From Euonymus europaeus (Eukaryota > Streptophyta > Magnoliopsida > Celastrales > Celastraceae), in contig OY756957.1 of assembly GCA_963580455.1 (NCBI GenBank), positions 30,286,501 to 30,350,500 of the forward strand: a stretch of 64,000 bases of DNA. Direction: 5' to 3'. The notes below the pieces were generated by a model, which saw only the letters and a list, made by a program, of their open reading frames with translations, had not been told where the DNA came from and did not search any database. Every line of letters begins with the position of its first letter. Within the stretch, counting starts at the first letter, position 1. A program made the position numbers and the translations under genes. Of the stretch, positions 46,601-59,532 are shown piece after piece.

Positions 46601-49462
46601 ATACATTGCAGACCCTCTTTGGCCATCCTTATTCAGCCTAGCCCACCCGAGCGGGAAGTTCGGATAAATTAACAGAAGCAGTCATATTTGATGAATACAC
46701 GCAGTCAATAAAGCAGTACAACCCAGCTGTATATAGTAAGGCACGTCCTGTTTTCACCTTTTAGCTCTCCCCAATAAAGAGAAAGCTTAACCTCATACGA
46801 AATCAGGCAACCAGAAATACGAAGTAAAGTAATCACTTTGTTTTAAAATAAGGTTGATCAAATTAATCGTAGACAATGCAAAAATAAAAATCTACTCAGA
46901 AAAATAAGGAAATTAACGATCTACTAGGTAAGGTGTACACTACTACACTGTACAATAAAAGAATAGAACTGATTCAACTTATAGACATGTTGTATTTCCT
47001 TCAAATGAAACTTCCGATTGATTCTACAGGCTTTCAGGTGTAAATTTCAAGCAATTTAATACCACAAGACAACGATCAGCCACTTCCATTTTTATATGGT
47101 TGGAAAAAAATCCAAGGGGAAAAAAGAGAAAAACTCACCCTTCTCGATATCATCATCGCCCATATCATGATCGCCACCCCTTAGACCTTCATCATCATCC
47201 CCACCTCCTCTTCTGTTAAGTCCAAGTCTATTCTTCCTTGCTGCCTCCTCCTCTTCATCTTCCTCTCCCCTATCTGAGACATTACCTTCATCATCATCAT
47301 CATCATCACCGCCTTTTTTTTTTCGTCCCCTCCCACCACCAGAATCATTATCCTCATCATTTAACTTCTCCACTTCACCAAATGCGGCAGCTCCATTAGT
47401 TGCAGCTTTCATAATCCACCTTTGATATCCATCTGCAGTCTTTTTCCTGTTCTTCATCTTTTCTTCTGCTTCCTCCAAGGTAAGTTGTTTATATTGTGCA
47501 ACCTTATTAAAGTTGTACCTATATTACATGTCCAACAATTATCAAAACCACAATCATAAATAAAGATAACAAAGTGAACATAAAAGATGCACATCCAACT
47601 ATCAGCAATCTAACAAAACTGAAGTCAAGGTTTCCACAAAGAATTGGTACCCCAAAACCACTGAGGAACAGTTTCATCATTGATAGACTCATAATGTAAA
47701 TCTCATAAGCCCTAGGAAAAGAAGCATCACTTCTAAATGTATGAAATTCAGTATCCACAAGTTGACCATACCATGAACCAGCAGGAATGGCAAAAAACTC
47801 TTTCCCTTGCATCATCAGAAGGTAATAAGTTGCTGATTGTGCACCCTCAAGTTGACCCTGGTATTGAGACAGGCCTGTCTCGTCCTCCAAAAGCCAGGGT
47901 TTGTTCTTGTACTTCTCCTGTTTGATCCAATTTGTACATAGACTACTATAAGAGTCTCAAATGGGTAAACCACATACTCCCAAAAAAAAAAACAATCATC
48001 AAGTCTTCCATTGCATTGCAGGATGTCAGTTTTAACCCAGGCTATAAGAAAATCATGAAAAAGCATCCCATTCAGAGAATTCAAACCATTAATCAAGTGG
48101 CTTGAAACCAAACAGTCTGAATTTCTCAGCCAGCTACTGTTTCTATAATTCAATTGCAGTATTGTTCACTCTTTATATGCCTTTCTTATAAAAATATCAA
48201 ACCACAGGTTTAAACAAATATGCCCTTACTGCCAGCATTATCAATCCAGACGGCAACGTTCTGGTTAAAAGCTCAAACATGCGAGAAGAGAAACAGCAGG
48301 TTGTTTATCACAAGATTAGGACATCCTTAAATAATTGTGGAAACTAAATCAACTATATATTTTCCAAGTGCAAAACTCACATGCAAAAAGCACTTGGAAG
48401 TCACAATCACATCTAAACCAGACCTCAATTTCAATTAAACATGAGACACAGAAAATTTACAGATTTACTACCTTTAGATATGAGAATTTCATTGTACTTG
48501 CCTTATCACTAAATATCATTACAACTGGGGTAACCAAATTTCAAAAGCTAATAGAGGAAGGTATTAAGGAGCAGGAATTAAGAAACTGGAAAATAAAACT
48601 TGAATACCCGCAAGGCATCAGTGAGTTGACGACCTTGTAGCCCTTCTTTCTGCAGAGACCATTTATTTTCAGCATTTTTCTTCTTTGAAAAACTTGGCAA
48701 CCCTGACACGAATCTACCAATGAAGAAGTTCTTATCGCTGCTTGGACTTGCTCGGACATTATATTCCTAGACCAAAAGCAACAGGAACTTCGTTATTTCT
48801 CGTAAGTCCCAATAACAGCTTCAGCTTCAAAGGAGGATACAAGGAGAAATAAATAATCATCAAGAAAAAAATATATTCATGACAAAACTTCCATATCTAA
48901 ATTAGCACAAGTCCTCCAGGCCAGCTTGGTATCGCTTTCATAAAAACATGACTCCCCCGGCATAAACCGAAAGCATGATTTATTATTACTTGATTAGCCT
49001 ACATTTTATCAATGAAACAGTAGCACACTTCCATCTAATAATAAATATTCAGAAATAAGCAAATTCCTTACAAAACCACATAAGGTGTTACCCGCACATT
49101 AGTGCTTTTGAATCTTACATGGATATCCATTTCATATCAAGTTCCATCACACATACATTAAATCTTAGATAAATTGAGGAACATAGGATAGAACCCGTTG
49201 CTCATGGAAACCCTAGAGATACAGCTGCCTAAATCATCAGAGAGAAGCATGAACAAAGACTACGCAAGAAAAAATTTCAGAGAAACCGGACTCGAATCAA
49301 GCGTGTGACAATTGTGCCACATTCATAGCATTTGCCACGATTCTCAGCCATCGTTTTCCCGCATGTCAGGCACAGGGTCATATGCTTGCAATTACTCCCG
49401 TACAACTCCGAAGTGGATCCACATCCACTACATGACGGCTTCAATTGCAAATCGTACGACAT
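43678..49462 (-). CDS. TFIIF alpha subunit (RAP74)
   Basis: RAP74 is the large subunit of general transcription factor IIF, which escorts RNA polymerase II to promoters and supports elongation. Exons: 49462-49292, 48766-48608, 47917-47772, 47518-47139, 46338-46223, 45296-45165, 44823-44611, 44432-44211, 43776-43678; phases agree, 545 residues. The plant-type N-terminal Cys cluster is CSGCGSTSELYGSNCKHM, then CLTCGK and CYECG. The dimerisation part has EYNVRASPSSDKNFFIGRFV, ETGLSQYQGQLEGAQSATYY and EEAEEKMKNRKKTADGYQRW. A long charged acidic/basic middle follows (DDDDDDEGNVSDRGEEDEEE; DDWEHEEIFTDDDEAVGNDP). The C-terminal winged helix is VTEDEIRAVLMQKTPVTTQN ... FADILKRISKIQK. The exon 1 donor (CGA|GTCCGG) is a weak GT site chosen because it gives the expected IRE-YNVR join. 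Confidence 0.95.
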
Positions 49463-49870
49463 TTTTTCTCCCTTCAAAACAACCACAAGTTTTCCAAAGA
49501 AACAAATAAAATTTCAGTCAAATCATAAATTAGCGAAATAATCGAAAACCTAGGGTTTCAAGAAGACGAACAAAAGAAGAAAATAAGAGAGAAATTCTGG
49601 ACGAATCAAAACCTGATTCGACTGAAATCAGGAGTTATCGAGACGAGAATGTAGGGTTTCTGAGTAAAAGGTTATACAAAGGGAGAAAATAAGAGAGGAA
49701 TATAAAATTAAAATTGCAGATTTTGTATAGATTCCGTTCGTCAAAACTCGAAGAGAGCGAGGCACGGTCAAGGTCGTGGGATACTAGCGCAGCATTAATT
49801 AAGCGCGTTGCTCGAATTCGGTATGATAAAGGTAAAGGAATAAGGGCAACAGAGTAGTGTCAAACTTTAA

Positions 49871-50520
49871 TGAGTCGGGCAATTGGAATAAGTAATTTTT
49901 TATTAAAATTAATTTTAGGTATCATTTTTATTACTTAAAAATTTAAATTATATATTTATTAATATCATCAAAATATAAATTTCTGTACATTTTTTTTTAT
50001 TATTAACAAAAAATTTAATTCTTCCATTTCATCATCCATCCCTTAATAAAACTACACAAAAATTAATACTTGAGTCCCACATTTTTTTACAAAAAATAAG
50101 TTACATATATCAACATTATCAAAACACATCTTCCAATATAGTTATATCATTAAAAACAAACATTAGAGATTATCTCTTCCCCTTAAAAATCTACCATTGC
50201 AATTGCCCTCATAGCAACAACAATGGAGAGATTTTGTTGGTTAGCAAACACAAATTTTGGATCTAATTTCTATCATACAAAATTTAAAGTATACATATCT
50301 CTCAATACAACCATATCAGCAAAATATAAAATTTTTAAATATTTTATTATCTCAATTTTAGTTAAGTCAACCGCTTCATATCCTTCATACTATCTCTATC
50401 AAATTTACACCAAAATCAAGACGGGTCTCACATTTTCTACAAAAAAAATCAATCTACGTTACAATAGAATCATATCAACAAAACACGTATTTCAATCACT
50501 CTCATTGTCAAACACGCTAT
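49871..50520. mobile_element. Degenerate Tourist-like copies
   Basis: CGGGCAATTGGAAT near 49876 and ACCATTGCAATTGCCCT at 50193-50209 match the ends of the element at 31178-31978, and the internal AACACATCTTCCAATA-type repeats recur. A second diverged copy of the interior continues to about 50520 (TTTACACCAAAATCAAGACGG, AACAAAACACGTATTTCAAT). Target duplications are not clear. The spacer between TFIIF alpha and this block is the promoter of that gene. Confidence 0.55.
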
Positions 50521-50754
50521 AATCACTCTCATTTTTCTTCGGAGAATAATCCTCATCATGAAGTTATTGTGACATTCGAGTAAAAATGCGCTCATGCGGT
50601 TGAACAAGTTTTTCAACCTTTTTACATGTTAGGTGCACCGTTTTGGACCAGCACGTGATAATGGCTCATCTGCCTCGCGATTCGTGGTGATTGAGCCATT
50701 GAGGGCCGTTGAATCCAACTACCATACTTGCAGAGGTCCTCATAAGTTCTTATA

Positions 50755-51860
50755 GGGATAAGTATTGTACAAGTCCCTGAATTTTTACATTTGGGTCAAT
50801 TAAGCCCTGCAAATTTTTTTTATTGTTCAAGCTCTTATACTCTAGGAAATGAACTCCGTTAGCCCTCTATCCATATTTCTGTCAAATATTGGTGAGCTGG
50901 AAGATATTATTTGACATGGCATGTATTTGACTAAAAAAATAAATTGTAATTGATGAGTTGGCATAAATTAAATACATATTCTGACTGCTAAGTAAATATC
51001 TTATCGGGATGGTTTCTCTCACCGGCCAACCGCCCGATCTCCTATTTCTAGCCACCAAATCGAACGTCGTTGATCCCAAAAGTTGCACTAGGCCCTAACA
51101 AGGATTCACCGGAATGACGACCTAGTCTTTTTCACTAAACCCAAACACAACACCTTGAGCTGCTCTTCAATTTGATTTAAGATAAAGATTGAATGAACAG
51201 GTAGGAGAGTTCATCAACAACCGCTAGATGAAAATGCTCTTCAATTTGATTTTAGATCAAGATTGGATTAAAAGGTGAAGTGTAGATCTGATGCTTATAT
51301 GGGCGATGAAGTCCATATTTGATGCTCATTTGTTGGTTTTAGATCCGATGCTCATATGAGCGGTGAAGTCCAAATATGGATTCTAGTGAAGTGTTCATCG
51401 TAGTGGCGGTGGAAGGAATTCAGTCGTCGGAGATCCGCGAAGATCCAATTAGTAGATTTCTAATGTAAGAACACGTGGTTTGAAAGTTTTGACTGAGATT
51501 TGGAGCTGCGCATAACTACTTTCAAAATCAAACTTAATAAGAAATGAAAACCATGATCTCGACTTCCATTCTTTTCCAGATGTAGTCATCGATGACAGAA
51601 TAAGAATCGAGGGTTTATTTGGGGAGGAAGAGAAGAGAGAGAAAAAGAAAAAAAAAAGAACACGTGTTTGTCACGTCAACAATAATAAATAAAATTATAT
51701 TTTATATATTTAACAGGTCATATCAACACCGTTATAACAAAAATGGATAGAAAGATTTATTTAATTATTGTTCTAAGTAAAGGGACTCAAACCATAAAAA
51801 AAAAGTTGAAGGACTTAATCGACTCAAATTCAAGAGTACAGGGCTTCTAAAAAAAAAGTT
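50755..51860. mobile_element. TIR element of about 1.1 kb with internal tandem repeats
   Basis: The left end (AAGTCCCTGAATTTTTACAT, then GGGTCAATTAAGCCCTGCAA) and the right end read in reverse (AAGCCCTGTACTCTTGAATT, then GAGTCGATTAAGTCCTTCAA) are imperfect inverted repeats of roughly 100 bp. Both then carry TCTATCCAT and a low-complexity T run. The middle holds two diverged internal duplications: GCTCTTCAATTTGATTT at 51163 and 51236, and GATCxGATGCTxATATG at 51284 and 51351. No transposase is visible. It is probably a non-autonomous DNA transposon. Confidence 0.6.
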
Positions 51861-51962
51861 GCACGCACGCACGCTTCCAGTCCTTTCTCAGTTTCACTCT
51901 CCTCCCCTACTTAATCAATCCTTCACCGGAGCTCTATACAGCTTCGTTTTATTGCAGCGATC

Positions 51963-54900
51963 ATGACTTTGAAATCTTTCGTAGAAGTACAGGCGGATTC
52001 TCACTTCCCCATCCAGAACCTACCGTATGGAGTGTTCCGGCCAGAATCGAGCTCGACCGCCCGACCTGCCGTGGCTATTGGCGATTACGTTTTGGACTTA
52101 TCTGAGATAGCTCATGCCGGCCTTTTCGACGGGCCATCCCTCCAAGGCTCTGATTGCTTCCTTCAGGTTCGTAAGTTCTCAGTTTATAGACTGGCAGTAC
52201 CAGACTTCCAGTGAATGTTTACTTAAACTCTGTGCTATTTGGAGTGGAAGAGTATTTCAATGTGATCGGTGCGGTTTTGATTTTGATATTTACCTTCATA
52301 GAATATGATTTATTTTGAATGCTGAGAAAAACCAAAACCAAAAGCTATTGCTATAGACGGATTAACATTGAACTGTTCGATTCCTCTTCAGTCTTAACTC
52401 GAATTTTATTAAGAGATGTATTGCAGAAATTGTTGGACTGAGTGGCGTATTTATTTGATTCAATTTTTCTGTGACACTTGAATATATTTTATTACAGTCT
52501 TTTTTATCAGTAACAAAATGTACAACGGAAATCGTGATGAGATGCTCATGTTTATTAGGCTGAATGATATGGCACATGTAGACAGTCTTGGTGAGTGACA
52601 TCACTGACATGGCCTAGAATATAGAATGTAATTATGAACCAAATATCTTATGAGGTGTAGACTATGATTATTGCCTGCTTTGGTTGAAATTTACTCAGAG
52701 GCTTGTGCAAAAATTTAAGTTAATGATTGCATATACTATAACGTGTTGGCAGCCTAACTTGAACAAGTTTTTGGCTATGGGACGGCCGGCATGGAAGGAA
52801 GCTCGCGCTACCCTTCAAAAGCTGTTGGCGGGTATGTTATATTGTTGTATCAATTTGAAGCAAGCTATAAAGTCAACAGGATAACAGTTACCAAATTCAA
52901 AGCTTGAGTTTGGTAGAGCGTAAGTTATGATAGCGTATAAGTTGATGTTTAGACAGGGAGAAAGAAATATCTTGTTCATCAAAGAGAGAGTGATAGTTGT
53001 ATATTATTTTTTCAATTTTTGGTGATGGAGCTGCAAATGTAACATTAAGTTAGTTACTATCTAATGCAGCCACTGAACCTACCTTGCGTGATAATGCCAC
53101 TTTAAGGCAGAAAGCCTTTGTTCCAATGGTAAGATATTTATAATGATATATATGTTATTTTTTTAATTTTTCTCCCTTTTAATAGTGTTAATTGTATACT
53201 TGATCGGTAGGAAAAAGTAGAAATGCTCCTTCCTTCTGTGATAGGGGACTACACAGACTTTTTTGCTTCCATGCACCATGCAAAGAATTGTGGACTTATA
53301 TTTCGTGGGCCGCAGAACCCAATTAATCCGAACTGGTATGTCGACCATAAAAAAAAATCACATAAATAATGCAAAACTGTAAAAAGTCTGTATGTCATAT
53401 ATGACAGATCCTCCACCCCACGCAATCTCACCTATTCGTTTGCTTATATGCCTTTTTTCTGGCTTTGAACTTTGATTGCCTTTCCAGGTTCCATCTTCCG
53501 ATTGCATATCATGGACGGGCATCATCTATTGTCATATCTGGAACAGACATTATTCGGCCAAGGTTAGAGGATCCAGTTTCTTCATCTTTCTTTTGTTTTG
53601 TCACTCTTTTCTTTCTTTGGAGAATGAGCAGAGAAAGTTACAATAGACTGCACTATGTAATGTTGTCACGTTGATGAATACTTAGTTACGTCAACCTCAA
53701 TCTAATGCAATACCTGGGTTCCAATTCAACACTCCCTCATAAGTAAATCTATGTAATACAGATTCTTTTTAACTGATTCCATATATAGGGGGAAAATTGT
53801 CGTGATATGTTCATGAATGTTGTTGGCATGCAGCTTAGGTGCGAACTAGCGGATATCCCAAGTCATACCATGCATATTCACAGGGGTCAGGCCCACCCAA
53901 CTGGAATTTCTGGATAATACTATGGGCAATAACCAGAATATGCTCCATGCATTTTCCTGACTCACCTGGCTTGCATTTATTCTCACTCATATGTTGTACA
54001 ATTTTCTGTTGTGGCAGGGGCCAGGGCCATCCTACCGCCAATTCTGGGCCATACTTTGGACCTTCCTTGAAGCTAGACTTTGAGCTGGAAATGGTCGGTC
54101 TGATAAGCTCTTTCATTTACATTCAGTTTTTCAGGAGAACCTTATATTATAGATATTGAATTCATGATAAACTGTGGGATTCCTTTTATGGTTACTCTAT
54201 TTTACCCTTGTTCTTCATTGTTATGGCTCATTTTGCTTTTCGTATGCTACTTCACATTATTTGCAGGCCGCCATAGTTGGCCCCGGAAATGAATTGGGAA
54301 GGCCTGTGGATGTCAATGAGGCAGCAGATCATATCTTTGGACTTGTGTTGATGAACGACTGGAGTGGTAAATGCACTTTTCATTTCTTCTCTATGCTCTT
54401 GTTTGTTTCTTTTAAGTTCTAAATCTATGAAGTTGGTTTTGACAGCCAGAGATATTCAGGCATGGGAATATGTGCCTCTTGGGCCTTTTCTTGGAAAAAG
54501 CTTTGGTAAGAGTTTAATGGTACTCCGTTTTTACTATTAATTCTTTTTCCTCCATGTTCTTATCACCACACTTCATGTTTATTCGCGAATATCGTAGGAA
54601 CTACTATATCTCCTTGGATTGTGACACTGGATGCTCTTGAACAATTTGCTTGTGAAGCTGCCATAAAGGTTACTAGCTATACGAATCATACTTCATCCTC
54701 CTCTTTTGTTTGAAATTTCTTCATACTTGGCAATATAGTGTATAATTTGTATTCTATTTGCAGGAACCCCCTCCATTGCCATATCTAGCTGAAAAGTTAT
54801 CCAAAAACTATGATATTTCCTTAGAGGTGGTATCTGGCAGTGTATTTATAATTTATATGCACTCTTGTTATGGCGTTCAATTTTTTTAGGACATACATGA

Positions 54901-56221
54901 TTGTCTAATTTTTTCTATATGCTTTGGAGTATATATTGAGTTATGTTGTTCTGTAAAATTTATATATTTCTTGGACTCCAAATGTCTTGATTTATTGCCA
55001 TCTGGTTATGATGATGAAATGCTGTCTTTCTACAAGGTTGAAATCAAACCTTCTGGACATGAGGCTTCGTGTCTGGTCACAAGGAGTAATTTTAAACACT
55101 TGTAAGCGGTTATCCTTTGTTACATTCTGGATGTTGAGCACCTCTGAATTTTTCTGATTTATCACCCTGTTTACATTTGTTGAACCACAACATCAGCAGC
55201 CCAGTTTGCATTATGCTTCCTGGTAAATCCTTTGAAATTGGGCTGATATTACTTAAAATCGTGATCAGCAAAGCTGATATTTAGGTAACTTAACCTGTTT
55301 AGGGGATAAATATTATATTGAATGAGTCGTATCAATGCTGAATCTGTTTTTCCCTTGAATGATTTACTCTGGGGGAATCTTAATCCACTTGTGCCTGTCT
55401 ACTGAGTGCCTAGAGATTTTCAGCAAGAGAAAAATTATTGATGTTGAACTTCTAACTATAGAATTTGATTTCCATACTTTGTATTGGAATTTCAATTACT
55501 TCTTGTATGACGTGTTTCAATTTTATTTAACGTGTATGGCAGATATTGGACAGTAACTCAACAACTTGCACACCATACTGTCAATGGTTGCAACCTAAGG
55601 CCAGGCGATCTCCTTGGAACTGGCACTATCAGCGGACCTGTATGTTTTAACTTATTTAATTCTTGCATACTACAGGGCCACAGGCAATTGAAATGTAGAT
55701 GCATTCTTCATTTTAAAGTTATTTAGACTCTTAACTTCAAGCAGAAGTTAAATGATTTTTTTTATTGTAAATGTTTTGCAACAGGAGCCTGATTCGTATG
55801 GATGCTTGTTAGAGCTGACATGGAATGGACAAAAGCCACTTTCGTTGAACGGGACTGCTCGTAAATTTCTAGAAGATGGAGATGAAGTCATCTTCACTGG
55901 TTTCTGCAAGGTTACTCGTCATAAAATGTTTTCCTAAAGCATATTGCAGTTTCTTTTGATAACCATAACCAAGGAACTCCTGAATACATCTACTTTTTCC
56001 CCACATTTTATGCCGAACCGTTCAACAACTACCATATATGACTAATAATTGCTGTTAAATATTCAACCATTTACATTTCTTGAAAAAACTCTAGTTAGTT
56101 GAACCATATTACAGAAGCTATCGCCAGCATCTTACTTAATACTTGCTAGTCATTGCAGGGAGATGGTTTCCTCGTTGGTTTTGGCAAATGCTCAGGAAAA
56201 ATTGTACCCTCGCCCCCTTGA
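51963..56221 (+). CDS. FAH: Fumarylacetoacetase (FAH), last step of tyrosine breakdown
   Basis: FAH splits fumarylacetoacetate to fumarate and acetoacetate; in Arabidopsis its loss (SSCD1) causes short-day cell death. Exons: 51963-52166, 52753-52831, 53070-53128, 53211-53335, 53488-53562, 54018-54093, 54267-54366, 54446-54505, 54598-54668, 54764-54826, 55037-55101, 55543-55639, 55785-55910, 56159-56221; phases agree and give 420 residues. Metal ligands by comparison with mouse FAH: Asp130 (DYTDFF), Glu203 and Glu205 (DFELEM), Asp237 (MNDWSARD). The catalytic His is His137 (MHHAKN) and the active-site Lys is Lys257 (FLGKSFG). [19 protein letters not shown] and [16 protein letters not shown] are further family marks. 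The enzyme should be active. The C-terminus ends KIVPSPP. Confidence 0.96.
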
Positions 56222-57049
56222 TGGACTTGTTCCGCTTATGGAAGCAAGTCGCGGATGATATCGTAGCATCCATTGGAATTCGACGTGGTTATGCTGGATC
56301 AGCCAATCTGCTGTGCAAATTTATCGAAATTGTTTTGTAATATTTGATGTTTGAACGTATCTAGCTAAAAATTTAGAGCCTTTTGAAATAGGGCTCTCTT
56401 ATGAATAATGTCAGTTCCATGTCCATCTCATGTAGTAGTTCTTAATATAAACGCGGCCAGCTTCAGAAGGAGTTGGGATAGTCAATAGTGACTTCCTCTG
56501 TGTTGAAGAGATCCGTCGGTCAAGAGCTTGATGATTTCTCACACATAGTTCGGTTATGGTATGTTAAGAAAGATCATTTCATGCCCATAAGCCCAACAAA
56601 GCCCTCAAGTTTATCTCCTCTAGGGTCCAATGGGCTTTCTACTAGGTCGTTCGTGAAGATGCATACACCAAACCTGAATGCTGACTACAGAGTGTAAGCT
56701 TATGTGGATGCGGGGCCCAGTGTACGTTCACTTGTGCTTCCATTGAAGGTGCTTAATGGACCATTATAGGCCTATCTCGTCCTATTATTGTTTCTTTCTC
56801 ACCACTTCTACCCAATCCCCATTGAAATGAGCCAAGTAATGCTGCATAAACTATATTTTTTACAATTACATGAATTCCTAAGTTTTTATGGATGTAATGA
56901 TTGAAGGCACGTGAGCCACGTGACGCATAAATCATGGATTAAAGAGCAATTGACAAGCCACTTAATTATGACTATACCTAGCCACTCATGAGTCCACGGA
57001 CTACATGAAACCCACTATGGCGTCTTTTACTCTTTTAAAACCACTATAA
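56222..57049. other. FAH 3' region and spacer
   Basis: Contains the FAH 3' UTR. No further gene or repeat recognised. Confidence 0.4.
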
Positions 57050-57690
57050 ACATTTTAAGGGATAAGTGTAGATATGGCTCATGTACTTATTAAAACGGAT
57101 CGATCAAACTCGTCTACTTTTGAAGGGACAATTTAATCGTTCTACTTCAGATTTTGGTATAAACAAGCCCTACTATCGGTACTCATATAATCGTTAGGCA
57201 AAATCCAGGAGTTCTTGAATCAAAACTAAATTAAATCAACAGATTTATGTACTCTTGACTTTATCAAAAGTCACTTTCGTTGATGCAAAAGAGTGGACCT
57301 GCAGGTGAAGATTCCGCACAACTTCTCCATCCTTTTCCTTTTATTTATTTTTTCTGCCAAATCAAACACAGAAGGACATGGAGGACATTGAAGTAGACCC
57401 TCCAATAGACAATATTGGTATAAGGATGGAGTACTGATGCCGCAGTAGTAGAGACAGCGAACATGGAGCCGAGGCTTACATTTAATACAATTACCAAAAA
57501 AAGAGCTTAGGTTTAATACAACTTTTAATTCAAGATTTTCCAGACAGTTTATATTTTTATAGAAAATGAATTTACAACAGACATTGTTACCGCAACATCT
57601 TTTTTAACGACGGAATTAAAGAAGGGCTAACGTAGATCAAACTCAAAAGTAGAGTGGCTTAATACTAGAGAAATAGGTCAAATATTGAAT
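57050..57690. mobile_element. Possible degenerate TIR element
   Basis: TCAAACTCGTCTACTTTTGA near 57106 and, on the other strand near the right end, a CTCTACTTTTGAGTTTGATC stretch read similarly, with AAGGG/AAGCC and TTTAAT segments in the same order. The similarity is short and imperfect; the interior is non-coding. Confidence 0.3.
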
Positions 57691-57761
57691 TATTTTGCCC
57701 GGGTCGCCCCATCCCTTTTCATGTTGCATGACTCACGTGTTTGCAAGGCATTATATGTAGG

Positions 57762-58174
57762 TAGGGGTGGCAACAATTTTTTTCTTATCACTCGCTTTAT
57801 ACATTCTAAAATTTTTAGTGTTATAAATTAGTTACCATTTGAGACGCTCTTTTAGGTTAGACAATTATATAGATATTTATGAAGTATGTATATATCAAAA
57901 AAAATTGATTTTTAAAAGTATTTACTTGACTATACTTTAATTGATTTAAATTCGAATAAATAAATTGAATAATAATTTAATATAGGTTAGGATTCCAAAC
58001 AATCAAATCAAATAAATTTTTTTGTTGGAACTCGCACCAAGTTATAATTCAAACAAAATATTTGTTTTTAGACTCGAATTCTTCTGAATATATAACTGAT
58101 GTCAAAATTTAATTTAATTAATTATAGTCGGACAAATCAATAATCTGGGTCTGACAAAATTTTACAACACCCTA
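57762..58174. mobile_element. hAT-like MITE with TAGGGGTGGC ends, copy 2
   Basis: TAGGGGTGGCAACAATTT at the left and a decayed complement (AAATTTTACAACACCCTA) at the right enclose about 413 bp. The interior shares order and wording with copy 1 at 29687-30038 (AAATTGAATAATAATTxAAT, then GGATT...AACAAA...TTTGTT...GAACT). This copy is more decayed and has no clear target duplication. Confidence 0.6.
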
Positions 58175-59532
58175 ATGACATATATGATTTGACCAAATTG
58201 AGTGATAGCTTCATCGGCTAATTTCTCGAGGCCAAACTCCATGAATTTGGGAGCTCCTAATATTTATTTTCACTGGGAGTAATATATTTGTGGTTGAAAA
58301 ATAAATAAATATGTGGACCTACTTGCTATCATTTTTTTGACTAGACAGTAGACAGTAGTTGTCGCCAATCCAATCTATCTCGACGGTCTTATTAGACTGC
58401 TAATTTGTAGTCTAAAAAGACAGTTTTTTGAAATTAAACTGTCAGAATCATAGAAGTACGAATTGATGGAATGAAGACGACGTGGTAGTTTGAACTTTGA
58501 AATTAAAATATCGATAAATTTATGTTATATATACACATATATACATATATTAATTGTATGTTTGGTTAGTTTATATATCTGACAAAATATAAATTTTGTG
58601 TGAAGAGTAATGACCGATAATCATAATTTATTTTATTCGTGTCTGCATCTAACATTAGATTATTTTAACGTGTATAGTTTCGAAAAGGTTTAAACCCGAT
58701 TTACTATTGTATGATAGCAAAATTTTACATTTAGCATCATAAAAGCAGCTTACAAAACTATAAACATCGGACAACACTGACCCAGCAGGATGAAAACGAC
58801 GTACAATTTAAACATATTGTTGTTTTTTTATGGAAAAAAATGATTCCAATACTAATAGGGTGGCCGACCCACTGGATATTATATGATTTGCAAAGTGTCC
58901 ACTTTTGACAAACCAAATTTAAATTAGAACAAGTTTTATCTTTTAATTACTTAATGGGGGAAATCTATCAACAGAGAGGAGAGACTTTGTGAGTGTCATT
59001 ATTTATTCTTTTGAACGTTTGTATAAAAATAAAAAAAAAATAGTGACAAAACTCCCACCATATCCCAGTCGTTCTGATCTTCAACGTCATTCGAAGAAAA
59101 AAATAATCAAATTTGTCATTGTTTGATTCGTTGATTCATATCAATGCACAGTAGAGATGTCCGCAGTCGATTTAGTGGATATGTATTTGATTGATTTTGC
59201 ACTCGATTTTAGTGGATTATGCATGTCATAAGGCCCGCGACCTCGGATGTGCATAGGGTAAATCCATCACACCTGCGAATTAGTTCACCGACTACGCATG
59301 CCAGATAAATTTATATTCATGAAAAATTCAGGAGTAAGAGAGATTATTCTAAACCAAGCCAGTATCATCATTGGCGTCATTTGATTAAAATTGACAAGTT
59401 TAAAATTCTGGTACAAAGATTAAGACCATAGAAGCACATGGTCATTATCTCATTTATGAACCTGCCTTAATTCTCTAGCCATGTAGCCATTTATGGAATA
59501 ATCCTACACCTAACCACTAATAAGTAATTACC
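58175..59532. other. AT-rich spacer
   Basis: No gene, terminal repeat or RNA is recognisable; the last part is the wax synthase 3' UTR. Confidence 0.4.
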
